From positions 1 through 26,876 of the forward strand of contig DLOX01000285.1 of NCBI GenBank assembly GCA_002478575.1: a DNA stretch of 26,876 nucleotides, given 5' to 3'. Below the pieces are notes generated by a model. It saw nothing but the letters and a program-made list of their open reading frames with translations, was not told where the DNA came from and did not search any database. Made by a program: the position numbers and the translations under genes. The stretch comes from Sphingomonadales bacterium UBA7473 (GTDB lineage: Bacteria > Pseudomonadota > Alphaproteobacteria > Sphingomonadales > Sphingomonadaceae). Below, piece after piece: positions 16,164 through 24,149 of this stretch (positions within the stretch are counted from its first letter, which is position 1; the number at the start of each line of letters is the position of its first letter).

Positions 16164-19100
16164 CTAATTACCGCTTCGGTATGGATGAATTTGTAAGTGA
16201 TTAATATTATAAGTATCCAACATCCGGCCTGCTTGTTGAAATATATCTCTAGGCGTAGCATTAGGGTGTGCAGTGATCCAGCGTGCCCATTCCGAATTCC
16301 ATCGCCCAGGCATATTTCCCAACCCACGCCCATGCAAGCCATTCATATGTGTAGCATGAGGAACCGTCACTGTGTAACTATCAATGTTGATTCCTCGTGA
16401 TGCGAAGAAAGGGCGATAGGCTTGCGGCATGATATGATGATCGGACGTCCGAGATGAGCTTAGATAGCCAACGGGTCGTCCCAATAGCTGGTTGGTTTGA
16501 TAGGCTTGATAGCCAAACCCTGGTTGATTTCGCCCAAGGGTAAAACCCGCCTGATCGGCCATCCTTGCTTGGCCGATGGAAACTTGGAGTGGCGTTAATC
16601 CGGCGAAACTTCCTCGGTATCCAGCCGGCACCCAAAAGTTCTTTGGAAGTCGGTTCGCTGCACTTGCCCCTTCCCCCAGCCTTGGTGTCCGCGGTCGATT
16701 TGTTGACCTTCGTGTTTGCCCATCAGGGTCATCAAGGTTGACTGGATCCCCACCAACATAGTCGTACCAATTGATCCCATCCTTATACCCAGCGGGGTCT
16801 GTTTGGAGGAACCGCCCGAGCGTCGCGGAATAGATGCGGGCTTTGTAATAATACATCCCCACTTCGGGCAGCCATGTTTGGCCAGTATATTGGAAGCGGC
16901 CCGTGTTGGTTGAGCTGTTGGTGGGAGACTGGGAGTTCCCATTGAGGCCATATTCATCATAGGCGTTGATGACGGTATTGCCATCGACCCCATTGGTTAC
17001 GGCCACGATGCTGCCGCGTTCATCCGCATGGAGCCAGCGACGGTCGCTGGCTCCACTGCCTGCATACCAGACTATGGGATCATCATCGGCAGGGCCATGG
17101 ACATAACGATTGATGATCGGCCCGCCCGCACCTGCACGTTCTGCGATCAGTTCAGTGCCATCATATTCAAAATATGTTAGATCATTCTTGCTGGTGAACA
17201 GCAAACGCCCTGCAGCGTCATAACCCAAATTGGCCCCATTGCCGGTCGCGAGGCGGTTTTCTGAAGTATAGGTATAGCCGACATTGCCTGAGCTGGTCAG
17301 GTTACCACGACCATCGTAGCCAAGCAGAGTTGAGCCCGCCGTCGTCAATTGGTTAAGGCCATTAGTGCCATAGGTGCGGTTGACATTGACATGGTCTTGC
17401 CAACGATAGTTGTCGTTATCCCGGACATATTGTGAGATTTGGCTGGCTGGATTGTATGCGAATGTGGCTGACACATCCGACGCGCTACCTACCATATCCT
17501 GCCCAAGCGCAGAGAGGCGCGACAGGCCATCATAATTATAATTGGTCATTGTGCCATTGCCGCGAACAATGCTGGTGCGGCGACCAAGATTGTCGTAATT
17601 GTAAATGGCGAGCACGCCAACACCAGCTCCCGCTCCATATTCGCGGATCGCCGTCACATTTCCGGTTGTGTCATAGTCATAAGTGACGAAGAAGCCATCA
17701 GGGTGAGTGAGCCTCGTCCGCCGTCCGGCGGGATCATAGAGATGGGTCTTCGCGCCCAATCCGGACATGGATTCTGAAGTCAGTCGTCCCAGCCCATCAT
17801 AGATATAGTTGATCGTACCGCTTGCATCAGCTGCCTGAGTTTGCCTGCCCATCAAATCGTATTGGAATGTCTTGTCCCACTCATAGTAGGCTAAATTGGG
17901 AACATCTCGCGCGATCAGACGATTGAGATTGTCATAGGTCATGAAGTGCATCTGACCGTCGCGCAGACGACGCTGCGTCACATTGCCATTTGCATCATAA
18001 TTGAGCTGTTCAAAATCGGTTGCAGAGCTTTGGAAAGACCCCAAGCCGGGAACGGGATAGCGCGTCGTCTTCAGTCGATCATGGCCATCATATTCGAAGG
18101 TGGTGAGATTATTCTCTCCGTCCTTCACAGTCGCGAGCTTGCCGTTGAGGGTATAGGTGTTAGTCTCCTCATCGGCCTCTTGCGTTGTGCCAACGGCCAT
18201 TTGCGTGCGAATAATTTCTCCAGCGGCGTTATAGTGCAACTTGGTCATTCTATCCGCGCCAAAAGAGCCGGCGGGTTGAAGGAAACAAGCGTCAAGTTGG
18301 CTGCCGCCAACCAGTGTGCCGTTTGCACCAATTGATGGGAAGGTCGACGGATTTAAGCGAACTGTTTGGCAAACTGGTCGATCCAATACGTCATAGCTGG
18401 TTTCCGCGTAGGTCTCCGTCGCGCCGACCCCACTTGTCGCAACCGCGATCGGGCGGCGGAAAGTATCGTAAGCCGTTGCAGCTTTCTGAAGCGATACAAA
18501 GCCCGACCAAGCTGGGTCTGATGAGTCTATGACATTGCCGGTCTCAACCAACGTGATTTGATTGTTGGCATTATAGGTTGTCCGAGTAGCGAAAGGCAGT
18601 CGCGGTCCAGCACCATCTGGATCAGGGCGAACTTCGCCAATCCGCCGCCGAACGACATCATAGCGATAGACAACAGTGTCTCCTGCTCCGGGCAACGGGC
18701 CATCAACCGACTTGAGATTGTCGGCTGCGTCATATGTCATTGTCTCGGTCGAAAGGATCGTTCCATTGCCCAGTCTTGTTGTTTTGGACACTGGGTAACG
18801 GCGCGTCGACCCCGAAGCATATTGATATTCTGTCACCACTTCATCGGCGGTTCCAACGCAGTTCTCCGTTGTCATGCATTCGGATGTTGAGGAGGTTACG
18901 GTAGCGGCTTGATAGGGGCTGGGGCCGACAACAGTTTGATAGCTAAAACGCTGAGTTGGCCGAGCAGCACCAGAGCTTGGTGCTGCTCGCCTTACCAATG
19001 ACGGCTTTCCATTGGCTGCATATTCAAGCTCTGTGGCTATGGATTTGGGGTCGGTAATCCGAACAGGTCGATTGCAAACGACCTGCGTTGAAGGACTACA

Positions 19101-20363
19101 GCTTGCAGGATATTCGGCGGTCGTGATCTTTGCGAGCTCAGTCGAACCGGGTTTTGGAGTTTCAGTTACTCGCCAGACGTTACCCCGTGCGTCGTATTCA
19201 AACGTTTTGGAGTTGCCTTCGGGCATGACGGTCGACGTCACGCGACCCTTCACATCATATGCGTAAGTAGTCACTCGCCCAAGTGGGTCTTGGACACGTG
19301 TCGCCCAGCCTTTTTTCTTGACATAGTCGACAATCGTTTGACCCCCTGCTGGGTTAGTGGCGATGGTTCGAGTGATTCCATTCTCGGTTGAGTAATTATA
19401 AGTCGAAACTCGTCCTTGGTTTGATAGCGTTTGGACCCGGCCTTCCGAATCATAGCTCAAGATGGAAACCTGCCCTCCCGGCCAATTATGGCTTGTAAGC
19501 CGACCATTGGAATTGAACGCATAAGTATAAGTGCGCCCTAGGCTATCCGTCATTGTTTGAGTTACGTTGTTTGGCCGAAGATAAGTGTGCGCGGCATTGC
19601 TTGTAGACAGGTTTGGGGTGCTAATGATGAGGTTTTGTCCCCCCATACTAATAGTGAAAGTCGTTTGGTTCTGCCTGCCTGACGTTTCGACAATATGGCC
19701 GCCTAGCAGCCTCGCACGAATCTTCCCGCCGTTGCTAATCGTGGTGATTTCTTTGAATGCTATCGTGTTGGGAGCAGGATCTTGCCCAGCAAAATGATAC
19801 TCGGTGCCAACCCCTGGGAGAGTCACTAGCACTGGAGTTGTCGCTAGATTTCCGTAATGCTGATAGTCGTATTTTCTATTTTCAGGAAAGCTACCGAAAG
19901 AGCGAGGAATTCCGTGAAACTGAACGGCCGTTCCATCTCGGCCCGCATAGTTGCAAACGTCGATCCAATCTGCGCCCTGTATTGTAGAGCAAGTTAAAGA
20001 TAACCCGTTATAGCCCTGCAAATGGGCAAAACCGTCACTCCGTTTGTCAAATTCTTCAGTCGCCCCATTGAGGGTTACAAACATGTGACCGTCATTGTCT
20101 TTCGAAAGGGATGGGAAGTTGGGTGCCCAATTCTTCCCCGTCCACGTCAAGACAAAGCGAGATTCAGTCTCGCCCGAACCAGCGGACAAGACCGGAGACT
20201 GGGCTCGATAGACTCCATTGAGCAGGTCCACGCCATTCTCATCAACTTGCTGAAACTGCGGAGGGTTTAGCGCCTCTCCACTGGTATTTTGAGCATGCGA
20301 AGCCTCCAAGGTGAAGCTGGTCAAGAAAATGAGAAAGACAAATCTCAGGAGGATACCGTGCAT
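16164..20363 (-). CDS. Sec-exported Rhs polymorphic toxin with C-terminal HNH/His-Me-finger nuclease-like domain
   Basis: A 1399-aa Rhs protein. The signal peptide MHGILLRFVFLIF ends near EASHAQ, then come an N-terminal domain related to that of the rhs gene at 718-5058 (NGVDLLNG and GATEEF patterns) and a long YD-repeat array. The core closes with GRFLQTDPAGYKDG and NLDDPDG at about residue 1215. The 184-residue tip contains DHHIMPQ (1308-1314), F..RGI.ID.YTV, H..H and GRWNSEWARW. This order resembles HNH/Endo VII-type toxins (AHH or DUF2380-like), so DNA or RNA cleavage is likely. The ATG at 20363 (AAAGG upstream) begins the signal peptide; a start 15 codons earlier lacks a ribosome-binding site. 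The tip is unrelated to that of the other Rhs protein, although the cores are homologous. Confidence 0.88.
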   Translation of the reverse strand: MHGILLRFVFLIFLTSFTLEASHAQNTSGEALNPPQFQQVDENGVDLLNGVYRAQSPVLSAGSGETESRFVLTWTGKNWAPNFPSLSKDNDGHMFVTLNGATEEFDKRSDGFAHLQGYNGLSLTCSTIQGADWIDVCNYAGRDGTAVQFHGIPRSFGSFPENRKYDYQHYGNLATTPVLVTLPGVGTEYHFAGQDPAPNTIAFKEITTISNGGKIRARLLGGHIVETSGRQNQTTFTISMGGQNLIISTPNLSTSNAAHTYLRPNNVTQTMTDSLGRTYTYAFNSNGRLTSHNWPGGQVSILSYDSEGRVQTLSNQGRVSTYNYSTENGITRTIATNPAGGQTIVDYVKKKGWATRVQDPLGRVTTYAYDVKGRVTSTVMPEGNSKTFEYDARGNVWRVTETPKPGSTELAKITTAEYPASCSPSTQVVCNRPVRITDPKSIATELEYAANGKPSLVRRAAPSSGAARPTQRFSYQTVVGPSPYQAATVTSSTSECMTTENCVGTADEVVTEYQYASGSTRRYPVSKTTRLGNGTILSTETMTYDAADNLKSVDGPLPGAGDTVVYRYDVVRRRIGEVRPDPDGAGPRLPFATRTTYNANNQITLVETGNVIDSSDPAWSGFVSLQKAATAYDTFRRPIAVATSGVGATETYAETSYDVLDRPVCQTVRLNPSTFPSIGANGTLVGGSQLDACFLQPAGSFGADRMTKLHYNAAGEIIRTQMAVGTTQEADEETNTYTLNGKLATVKDGENNLTTFEYDGHDRLKTTRYPVPGLGSFQSSATDFEQLNYDANGNVTQRRLRDGQMHFMTYDNLNRLIARDVPNLAYYEWDKTFQYDLMGRQTQAADASGTINYIYDGLGRLTSESMSGLGAKTHLYDPAGRRTRLTHPDGFFVTYDYDTTGNVTAIREYGAGAGVGVLAIYNYDNLGRRTSIVRGNGTMTNYNYDGLSRLSALGQDMVGSASDVSATFAYNPASQISQYVRDNDNYRWQDHVNVNRTYGTNGLNQLTTAGSTLLGYDGRGNLTSSGNVGYTYTSENRLATGNGANLGYDAAGRLLFTSKNDLTYFEYDGTELIAERAGAGGPIINRYVHGPADDDPIVWYAGSGASDRRWLHADERGSIVAVTNGVDGNTVINAYDEYGLNGNSQSPTNSSTNTGRFQYTGQTWLPEVGMYYYKARIYSATLGRFLQTDPAGYKDGINWYDYVGGDPVNLDDPDGQTRRSTNRPRTPRLGEGASAANRLPKNFWVPAGYRGSFAGLTPLQVSIGQARMADQAGFTLGRNQPGFGYQAYQTNQLLGRPVGYLSSSRTSDHHIMPQAYRPFFASRGINIDSYTVTVPHATHMNGLHGRGLGNMPGRWNSEWARWITAHPNATPRDIFQQAGRMLDTYNINHLQIHPYRSGN
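16831..16853 (-). repeat. Identical 23-bp block in the second rhs gene (partner at 1403)
   Basis: Directly repeated copy of 1403-1425, about 15.4 kb away, inside the homologous end of the second Rhs core, just ahead of the variable tip region. Confidence 0.7.
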
Positions 20364-20463
20364 AGATGGGATACCTTTAGTTCTCGATGGTCCACCCCGT
20401 GCCGACATGTGGCTTATGGCAACGAGGCATTTGTTTGTTAGGCCGTCACGGGGTAACGATGAC

Positions 20464-20832
20464 TTAGTTAGCGATTGGAGGCAAAGTCGTCATTTGACAG
20501 AGCTCGCTTGGGGTCACGCCATAAGTGGTCAGATAGTCTTGGTTGATCTTGGCGTCCGCCATTGCCGCTAAAGAACAGAAGTTTCGATTGAGCTTGCCAA
20601 TCGTTACTTCACGGCCCTCGCATTTGGCAGGCCGATATCCGCGTTTGTTGATACCGCTTGTCGCAGCGGCTGAGACCGGAATGACAACCATATTGTCCCC
20701 CGTCCGCTTGCCAGTCGATCTTTTTGCGACGCAAACTACATCAGGCTTAGCGGAGGCAGATGGCTGTGCCATTGCCGCTAGCGGAGCGCTGGTTATTGCG
20801 ATGAACGAACATATCGAGGTAATGAATTTCAC
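20464..20832 (-). CDS. Small secreted protein with four cysteines, unknown function
   Basis: A 122-aa protein starting at GTG 20832 with GGGAGC upstream. It has a signal peptide (hydrophobic stretch to about residue 22, ending AAMAQ) and a mature part with exactly four cysteines (34, 71, 86, 112), compatible with two periplasmic disulfides. I recognise no family. It starts 12 nt after the stop of the YD/Calx-like gene and precedes the rhs gene by 100 nt, so it is probably co-transcribed in cassette B. Cassette A has no equivalent. It may assist folding or export of the neighbouring secreted proteins, but nothing in the sequence proves this. Confidence 0.7.
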   Translation of the reverse strand: MKFITSICSFIAITSAPLAAMAQPSASAKPDVVCVAKRSTGKRTGDNMVVIPVSAAATSGINKRGYRPAKCEGREVTIGKLNRNFCSLAAMADAKINQDYLTTYGVTPSELCQMTTLPPIAN

Positions 20833-20844
20833 TGCTCAGCTCCC

Positions 20845-21441
20845 TTAGCAATAACAATATTCGTCATAAAATGTTGCATATGAAACAGGCTGCGTAATGG
20901 TCCCGCTTCCTGACGTTATCGACCATGTTATCTTTAGGATGAGCGGGTCGTTGGGCTCGACAGTGCCGTTGTAAGCAGCCACACGCGCATATTCGTAGTT
21001 TTCGTTTGTGGCGAAATCGATTCCCGACGTCGGTGGGTAAACAAAATAAGCTCCGCCGCCGCCCGATATCCACTCCACTTGAAACGCGACCGTCACTGGA
21101 CCAGAACAAGGGCTAGTCTTTTGTAACGGCACAAATACCGAAAACTCTTCATTCCCTTCGTTGTTGTTAGCAGCGAAGGTGCAGCCACTAGGGGGAGGTG
21201 GCGGCGGAGGCGGGTTACCGCCTGATCCTGTCACCACAACAGTCTTGCGGTTGTTCGCCTTGTCATGGGTATAATTAGTCTGGACATTGTTATTGACAGT
21301 TCCAGTCCGCTTGACTTCAATCAAGCGGCCTTTGGCGTCATATTGATATGTGATCGTCTCAGTGGCCTGAGCCTCACCGGCAAAGAAAGCCAACATTGCT
21401 CCAACTGCAATGCGCAACGCCCCGAACTCGCTTTTGATCAT
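20845..21441 (-). CDS. Secreted single-YD-repeat protein with proline linker and Calx-beta-like domain
   Basis: A 198-aa protein. The ATG at 21441 is preceded by CAGGTGG and begins a signal peptide ending GEAQATE. A single YD repeat follows (ITYQYDAKGRLIEV), with a conserved module NN-x2-QT-x4-D-x3-NR and then VVVTGS. A run of eight prolines leads into a beta-rich domain with a Calx-beta-like GNEEFSVFV segment, ending in YCYC. The N-terminal 70 residues match the module order of the Calx-beta pseudogene at 5123-7270 (signal peptide, YTYDALGRLI, NN-QT-D-NR, VTG). Each of the two genes heads an rhs cassette. A frame extending upstream to 21561 lacks signal features and is not used. The function is unknown; a role as partner or anchor of Rhs is inferred. 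Confidence 0.75.
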   Translation of the reverse strand: MIKSEFGALRIAVGAMLAFFAGEAQATETITYQYDAKGRLIEVKRTGTVNNNVQTNYTHDKANNRKTVVVTGSGGNPPPPPPPPSGCTFAANNNEGNEEFSVFVPLQKTSPCSGPVTVAFQVEWISGGGGAYFVYPPTSGIDFATNENYEYARVAAYNGTVEPNDPLILKITWSITSGSGTITQPVSYATFYDEYCYC

Positions 21442-21810
21442 AGCCCACCTGAATGATTGACAAGCCAAGAAGCTTTCATACAAATGCGTCATATCGATGA
21501 CAGTTTGCCTATCCGCCGAAAGATTCTTTTGCTGGTGAGCGGGTTGGCCTTGATGGTTCACGCATTGTGGCGTTGCTTAAGAGCTAGGCAATGCTCAACG
21601 TTACTGGGGCCAAGTCACATAATGATAAACGTGCAGCGGATCGCCCGTTATTCTTGAGACCACTGGGGAAACAGACCTTATTCAGAAGGGGCAAAAAGCA
21701 CCGTCTGCGGATGTGAAATATATAGCCTCAGGAAAGCAATAGTGCCTCTTTTCTTGGGGAGCCCATTATTGTAGCTTTGTAGATTGGACTCTCTTGGATG
21801 ATCTCAAAGA
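21442..21810. other. Gene-free stretch between cassette B and the recombinase gene
   Basis: I find no convincing gene here. It must contain the minus-strand promoter of the 21441 gene, but no -35/-10 pair stands out. At its right edge a perfect short inverted repeat (TGATCT, loop CAA, AGATCA; 21799-21813) overlaps the recombinase stop codon. It lacks a T-run and is at most a weak terminator. Confidence 0.4.
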
Positions 21811-22389
21811 TCAGCTTGTCATCCTTTCAACGCGCTGGATTGCAGATCGGCTCACCCCATAGGTCTTGGCCAATGCGCCAAGGGATAGGCCTTGGCTGCG
21901 ATAGGCTTGAATCGCTTCCTGTTGTTCGGGCGTGAGGACGCTGGGCCGCCCCAGCTTTTTGCCTTCGGCTTTGGCGCGGGCCAATCCAGCATTTGTGCGT
22001 TCTCTCAAGAGGTCCCGCTCAAACTCTGCAACAGCGGCGATCACGGCCATGGTCATCTTTCCAGCAGCACTCGTGAGGTCTGCACCACCAAGGGCGAGGC
22101 AATACACCTTCACCTGCATTTCCGCGAGCCGTTCGACCGTCGCCCTGACATCCATACTATTTCTGCCCAAGCGGTCCAACTTCGTGACCACGAGGACATC
22201 TTCCCAGTCCAGCTTGTCCATCAGGCTTCGAAAGCCCTTGCGCTCCATCGCAAGAGTAGAACCGGATACGGTTTCGGCAATCACGCGGCGAGGTTCAATG
22301 TGAAAACCAGCGGCTTCAATCTCATGGAGTTGGGTTGTGCAGTCTTGAGAATCAGTGCTTACGCGGCAATAAGCAAATACACGCGCCAT
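21811..22389 (-). CDS. Serine recombinase, resolvase/DNA invertase family
   Basis: A 192-aa protein, the usual size of small serine resolvases/invertases. The N-terminal catalytic domain has YCRVSTDSQD (nucleophile Ser), LVVTKLDRLGRN (conserved DRLGR), and FERDLLRERTNAGLARAKAEGKKLGRP at the long E-helix. A C-terminal helix-turn-helix (LGALAKTYGVSRSAIQRVERM) follows. Such enzymes resolve or invert DNA between paired sites. Tandem ATGs lie at 22392 and 22389; the ribosome-binding site GGAG favours the second. Just upstream are repeated GTATCGAA half-sites that could be its binding sites and would also autoregulate it. I see no transposase nearby. Confidence 0.93.
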   Translation of the reverse strand: MARVFAYCRVSTDSQDCTTQLHEIEAAGFHIEPRRVIAETVSGSTLAMERKGFRSLMDKLDWEDVLVVTKLDRLGRNSMDVRATVERLAEMQVKVYCLALGGADLTSAAGKMTMAVIAAVAEFERDLLRERTNAGLARAKAEGKKLGRPSVLTPEQQEAIQAYRSQGLSLGALAKTYGVSRSAIQRVERMTS

Positions 22390-22399
22390 CATGTCTCCT

Positions 22400-22510
22400 G
22401 TATCGAATATGTGTTGCATAAATCAAATTGTAGCTAAAGTCAATTTGATCGTTTTCGATACAGCTTTTACGCGTTGTTATCGGATGACGGAAAATGTTCG
22501 TTTTCGATAC
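22400..22510. promoter_or_regulatory. Putative res/control region for the serine recombinase
   Basis: The 8-mer GTATCGAA occurs at 22400-22407, and its reverse complement TTCGATAC at 22454-22461 and 22503-22510. The latter two lie in the longer shared block CGTTTTCGATAC (22450-22461 and 22499-22510). Between the first two copies lies an inner inverted repeat, ATCAAATTG (22422-22430) and CAATTTGAT (22441-22449). Several half-sites directly upstream of a resolvase gene match the known layout of resolvase res sites, which also overlap the promoter. Binding is inferred. Confidence 0.5.
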
Positions 22511-22936
22511 ATAATATCCTGATCATTATATTATCTGATACTTCTGTATACAGCGACGCTACATCATGTCGGCTTCGTTGGACGCTGCCGACAGTCTCCT
22601 TTTAAGGAGGAAACTGCGGCAAGCTGCCGTTCGTTTATGAGAGTTGGAGTTGCAGTTTCACTGCCGATGTTAAGGCTGTTCCAAGAAGCAATCGCAAATC
22701 TCATGTCGAACCGCTGACCTATTCAGACAGGCAAGCGAAACAAGCTCACATATGAAAACTCGCGATCAACATCAAATTGGTTGACTTAAATTCGATCGAA
22801 CATACTGGTTTAGAGCGAGAATTCAGCTCTCTGCGGTCTCTTATTGTGTTAGCTTTGTTTCAGCGGCGATTCTGGCGCAGGTTTCGGTAGCCGTTGAAAG
22901 TGGGGATTGGCCTTATATGTGGTCGAGGGGGCACGC
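22511..22936. other. Gene-free region upstream of the sigma-factor gene
   Basis: About 430 bases with no convincing gene on either strand. It holds the hairpin at 22587-22620 and a perfect 10-bp palindrome TTCGATCGAA (22791-22800). The palindrome lies just downstream of a possible -35 box TTGACT (22781-22786); no good -10 follows. The promoter of the sigma/helicase pair should lie here, and the palindrome may be an operator. Confidence 0.35.
22587..22620. repeat. Long imperfect hairpin
   Basis: The left arm GCCG-a-CAGT-CTCCTT pairs with AAGGAG-gaa-ACTG-CGGC on the right, separated by TT. It is followed by a second short symmetrical stretch (GCGGCAAGCTGCCG). No T-run follows on either strand, so it does not look like a standard terminator. 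It lies in a gene-free stretch between the recombinase control region and the sigma-factor gene. Confidence 0.45.
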
Positions 22937-24148
22937 GTGGACCATTCAGATTTTGACTCGGAAGACGGTCTAGACGTCAACCGTATCGCGGAAGACGACG
23001 ACGACGATCTCATCGAGCTTCTCTCGGAGGGAGATGAAGTCGACGCGGAGGATTTCGCAAATATCCTCCGCCCAGATTTCGTTGCGAAGGCATTCAGAGC
23101 CCTTTCTGCCGATGCGCAGAGAGGCGGCGGATTGCTGGTTCGCGCCGATGTGAACCGCACATATTTGCGTCGGAAACTATCGATTGCTGAGTGTGTCGAA
23201 ATCGAGTCCCTTTTGGCTTCGGCAGGCCACGCGATAGTTGAAGAGGACGAAGAAGCGCCTAATCGAGAAGGCGCAGGCAGTACGAATGCCCGTCGAAAAT
23301 TTCGCTATCTGAATGAAACCGAGGAGCGAGAGCTAGGCCGCCGGATACAACTAGCCCGACAACTTCCAGAGGACATCTCCGGGCTCGATTTGGCTTATGT
23401 TGGGCGAGTTAGGTCAGACGCTGATAGGGCAAGAGCAACTTTCGTCGCGGGGAATCTCCGCTATGTTGAGATGTTGGCCAGGCGACGCGGCCATAAGAAG
23501 CATCTCTCGCTAGAGGACCTTGTGCAGGAAGGCGTCATCGGTTTGATGCGCGCAACAGACTTGTACGATCCGGAACGTGGATTTCGTTTCAAAACTTATG
23601 CGACCTGGTGGATAGAGCAACGGATTCGCAGGGCAGTTGCGGATGGCGACCGGCTCGTACGCCTGCCGGTACACCTTCAAGAGAAGATGACCAGAATCAG
23701 ACGCGCCGAGGCAAGGCTGACCTTAGCCAACGGGAAGGCGCCCACACCTGACGAGCTCGCAACTGCGATAGGGATGGACTCAGAGCGCTTGATGAAGTTG
23801 CTATGGCGCGTCCAGGCCACGGACTGCATTGAAGGGGATGCTCCAGTGGGAGAAGACACAACCTTGCTGGCGCTTGCCGCAGACCCCGCTGAATCCGCTT
23901 TTGACATAATTTCATACCGAGAGCTGCAAGACCGCTTCAGCGACATACTAAAAACGCTTACCCCACGCGAAGAGCGCGTACTCAGGATGCGCTTTGGAAT
24001 CGGTCTGGACCGCGACCACACCCTTGAGAGCGTCGGCCAGGAATACAGCGTGACCCGCGAACGTATCCGTCAGATTGAAGCGAAGGCGCTCGACAAGCTG
24101 AGACATTTCGTCCGGAGCACTCGGCTCCGCGGCTTCTTGGACGGCTGA
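22937..24148 (+). CDS. Sigma-70 family RNA polymerase sigma factor (primary-like)
   Basis: A 403-aa sigma factor from GTG 22937, chosen because GAGGGGG sits six bases upstream; a TTG at 22907 would add ten residues. A strongly acidic N-terminus is followed by a region 1.1-like segment (about 65-105), region 1.2 (YLNETEERELGRRI), region 2 (LVQEGVIGLMRATDLY, then FKTYATWWIEQ, about 168-238), region 3 (about 238-310), and region 4 with its helix-turn-helix (TLESVGQEYSVTRERIRQIE, about 362-381). It is shorter than housekeeping RpoD and lies beside accessory genes, so it is probably an extra sigma factor. The helicase gene starts one base after its stop, so the two are co-transcribed. Confidence 0.9.
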   Translation: MDHSDFDSEDGLDVNRIAEDDDDDLIELLSEGDEVDAEDFANILRPDFVAKAFRALSADAQRGGGLLVRADVNRTYLRRKLSIAECVEIESLLASAGHAIVEEDEEAPNREGAGSTNARRKFRYLNETEERELGRRIQLARQLPEDISGLDLAYVGRVRSDADRARATFVAGNLRYVEMLARRRGHKKHLSLEDLVQEGVIGLMRATDLYDPERGFRFKTYATWWIEQRIRRAVADGDRLVRLPVHLQEKMTRIRRAEARLTLANGKAPTPDELATAIGMDSERLMKLLWRVQATDCIEGDAPVGEDTTLLALAADPAESAFDIISYRELQDRFSDILKTLTPREERVLRMRFGIGLDRDHTLESVGQEYSVTRERIRQIEAKALDKLRHFVRSTRLRGFLDG

Positions 24149-24149
24149 A

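Noticed and set aside
16154..16342. Upstream extension of the 96-aa candidate immunity gene
   Set aside because: The extra 63 residues overlap the rhs nuclease tip in another frame; the ATG at 16153 gives normal spacing after the rhs stop.
718..20363. Assignment of the Rhs proteins to a T6SS
   Set aside because: Both start with Sec-type leaders rather than PAAR domains, and no VgrG, Hcp, EagR-type chaperone or other T6SS gene is present in the window.
21811..22510. Complete Tn3-type transposon around the resolvase
   Set aside because: There is no transposase gene and I see no terminal inverted repeats in the window; only the recombinase and a possible res region can be supported.
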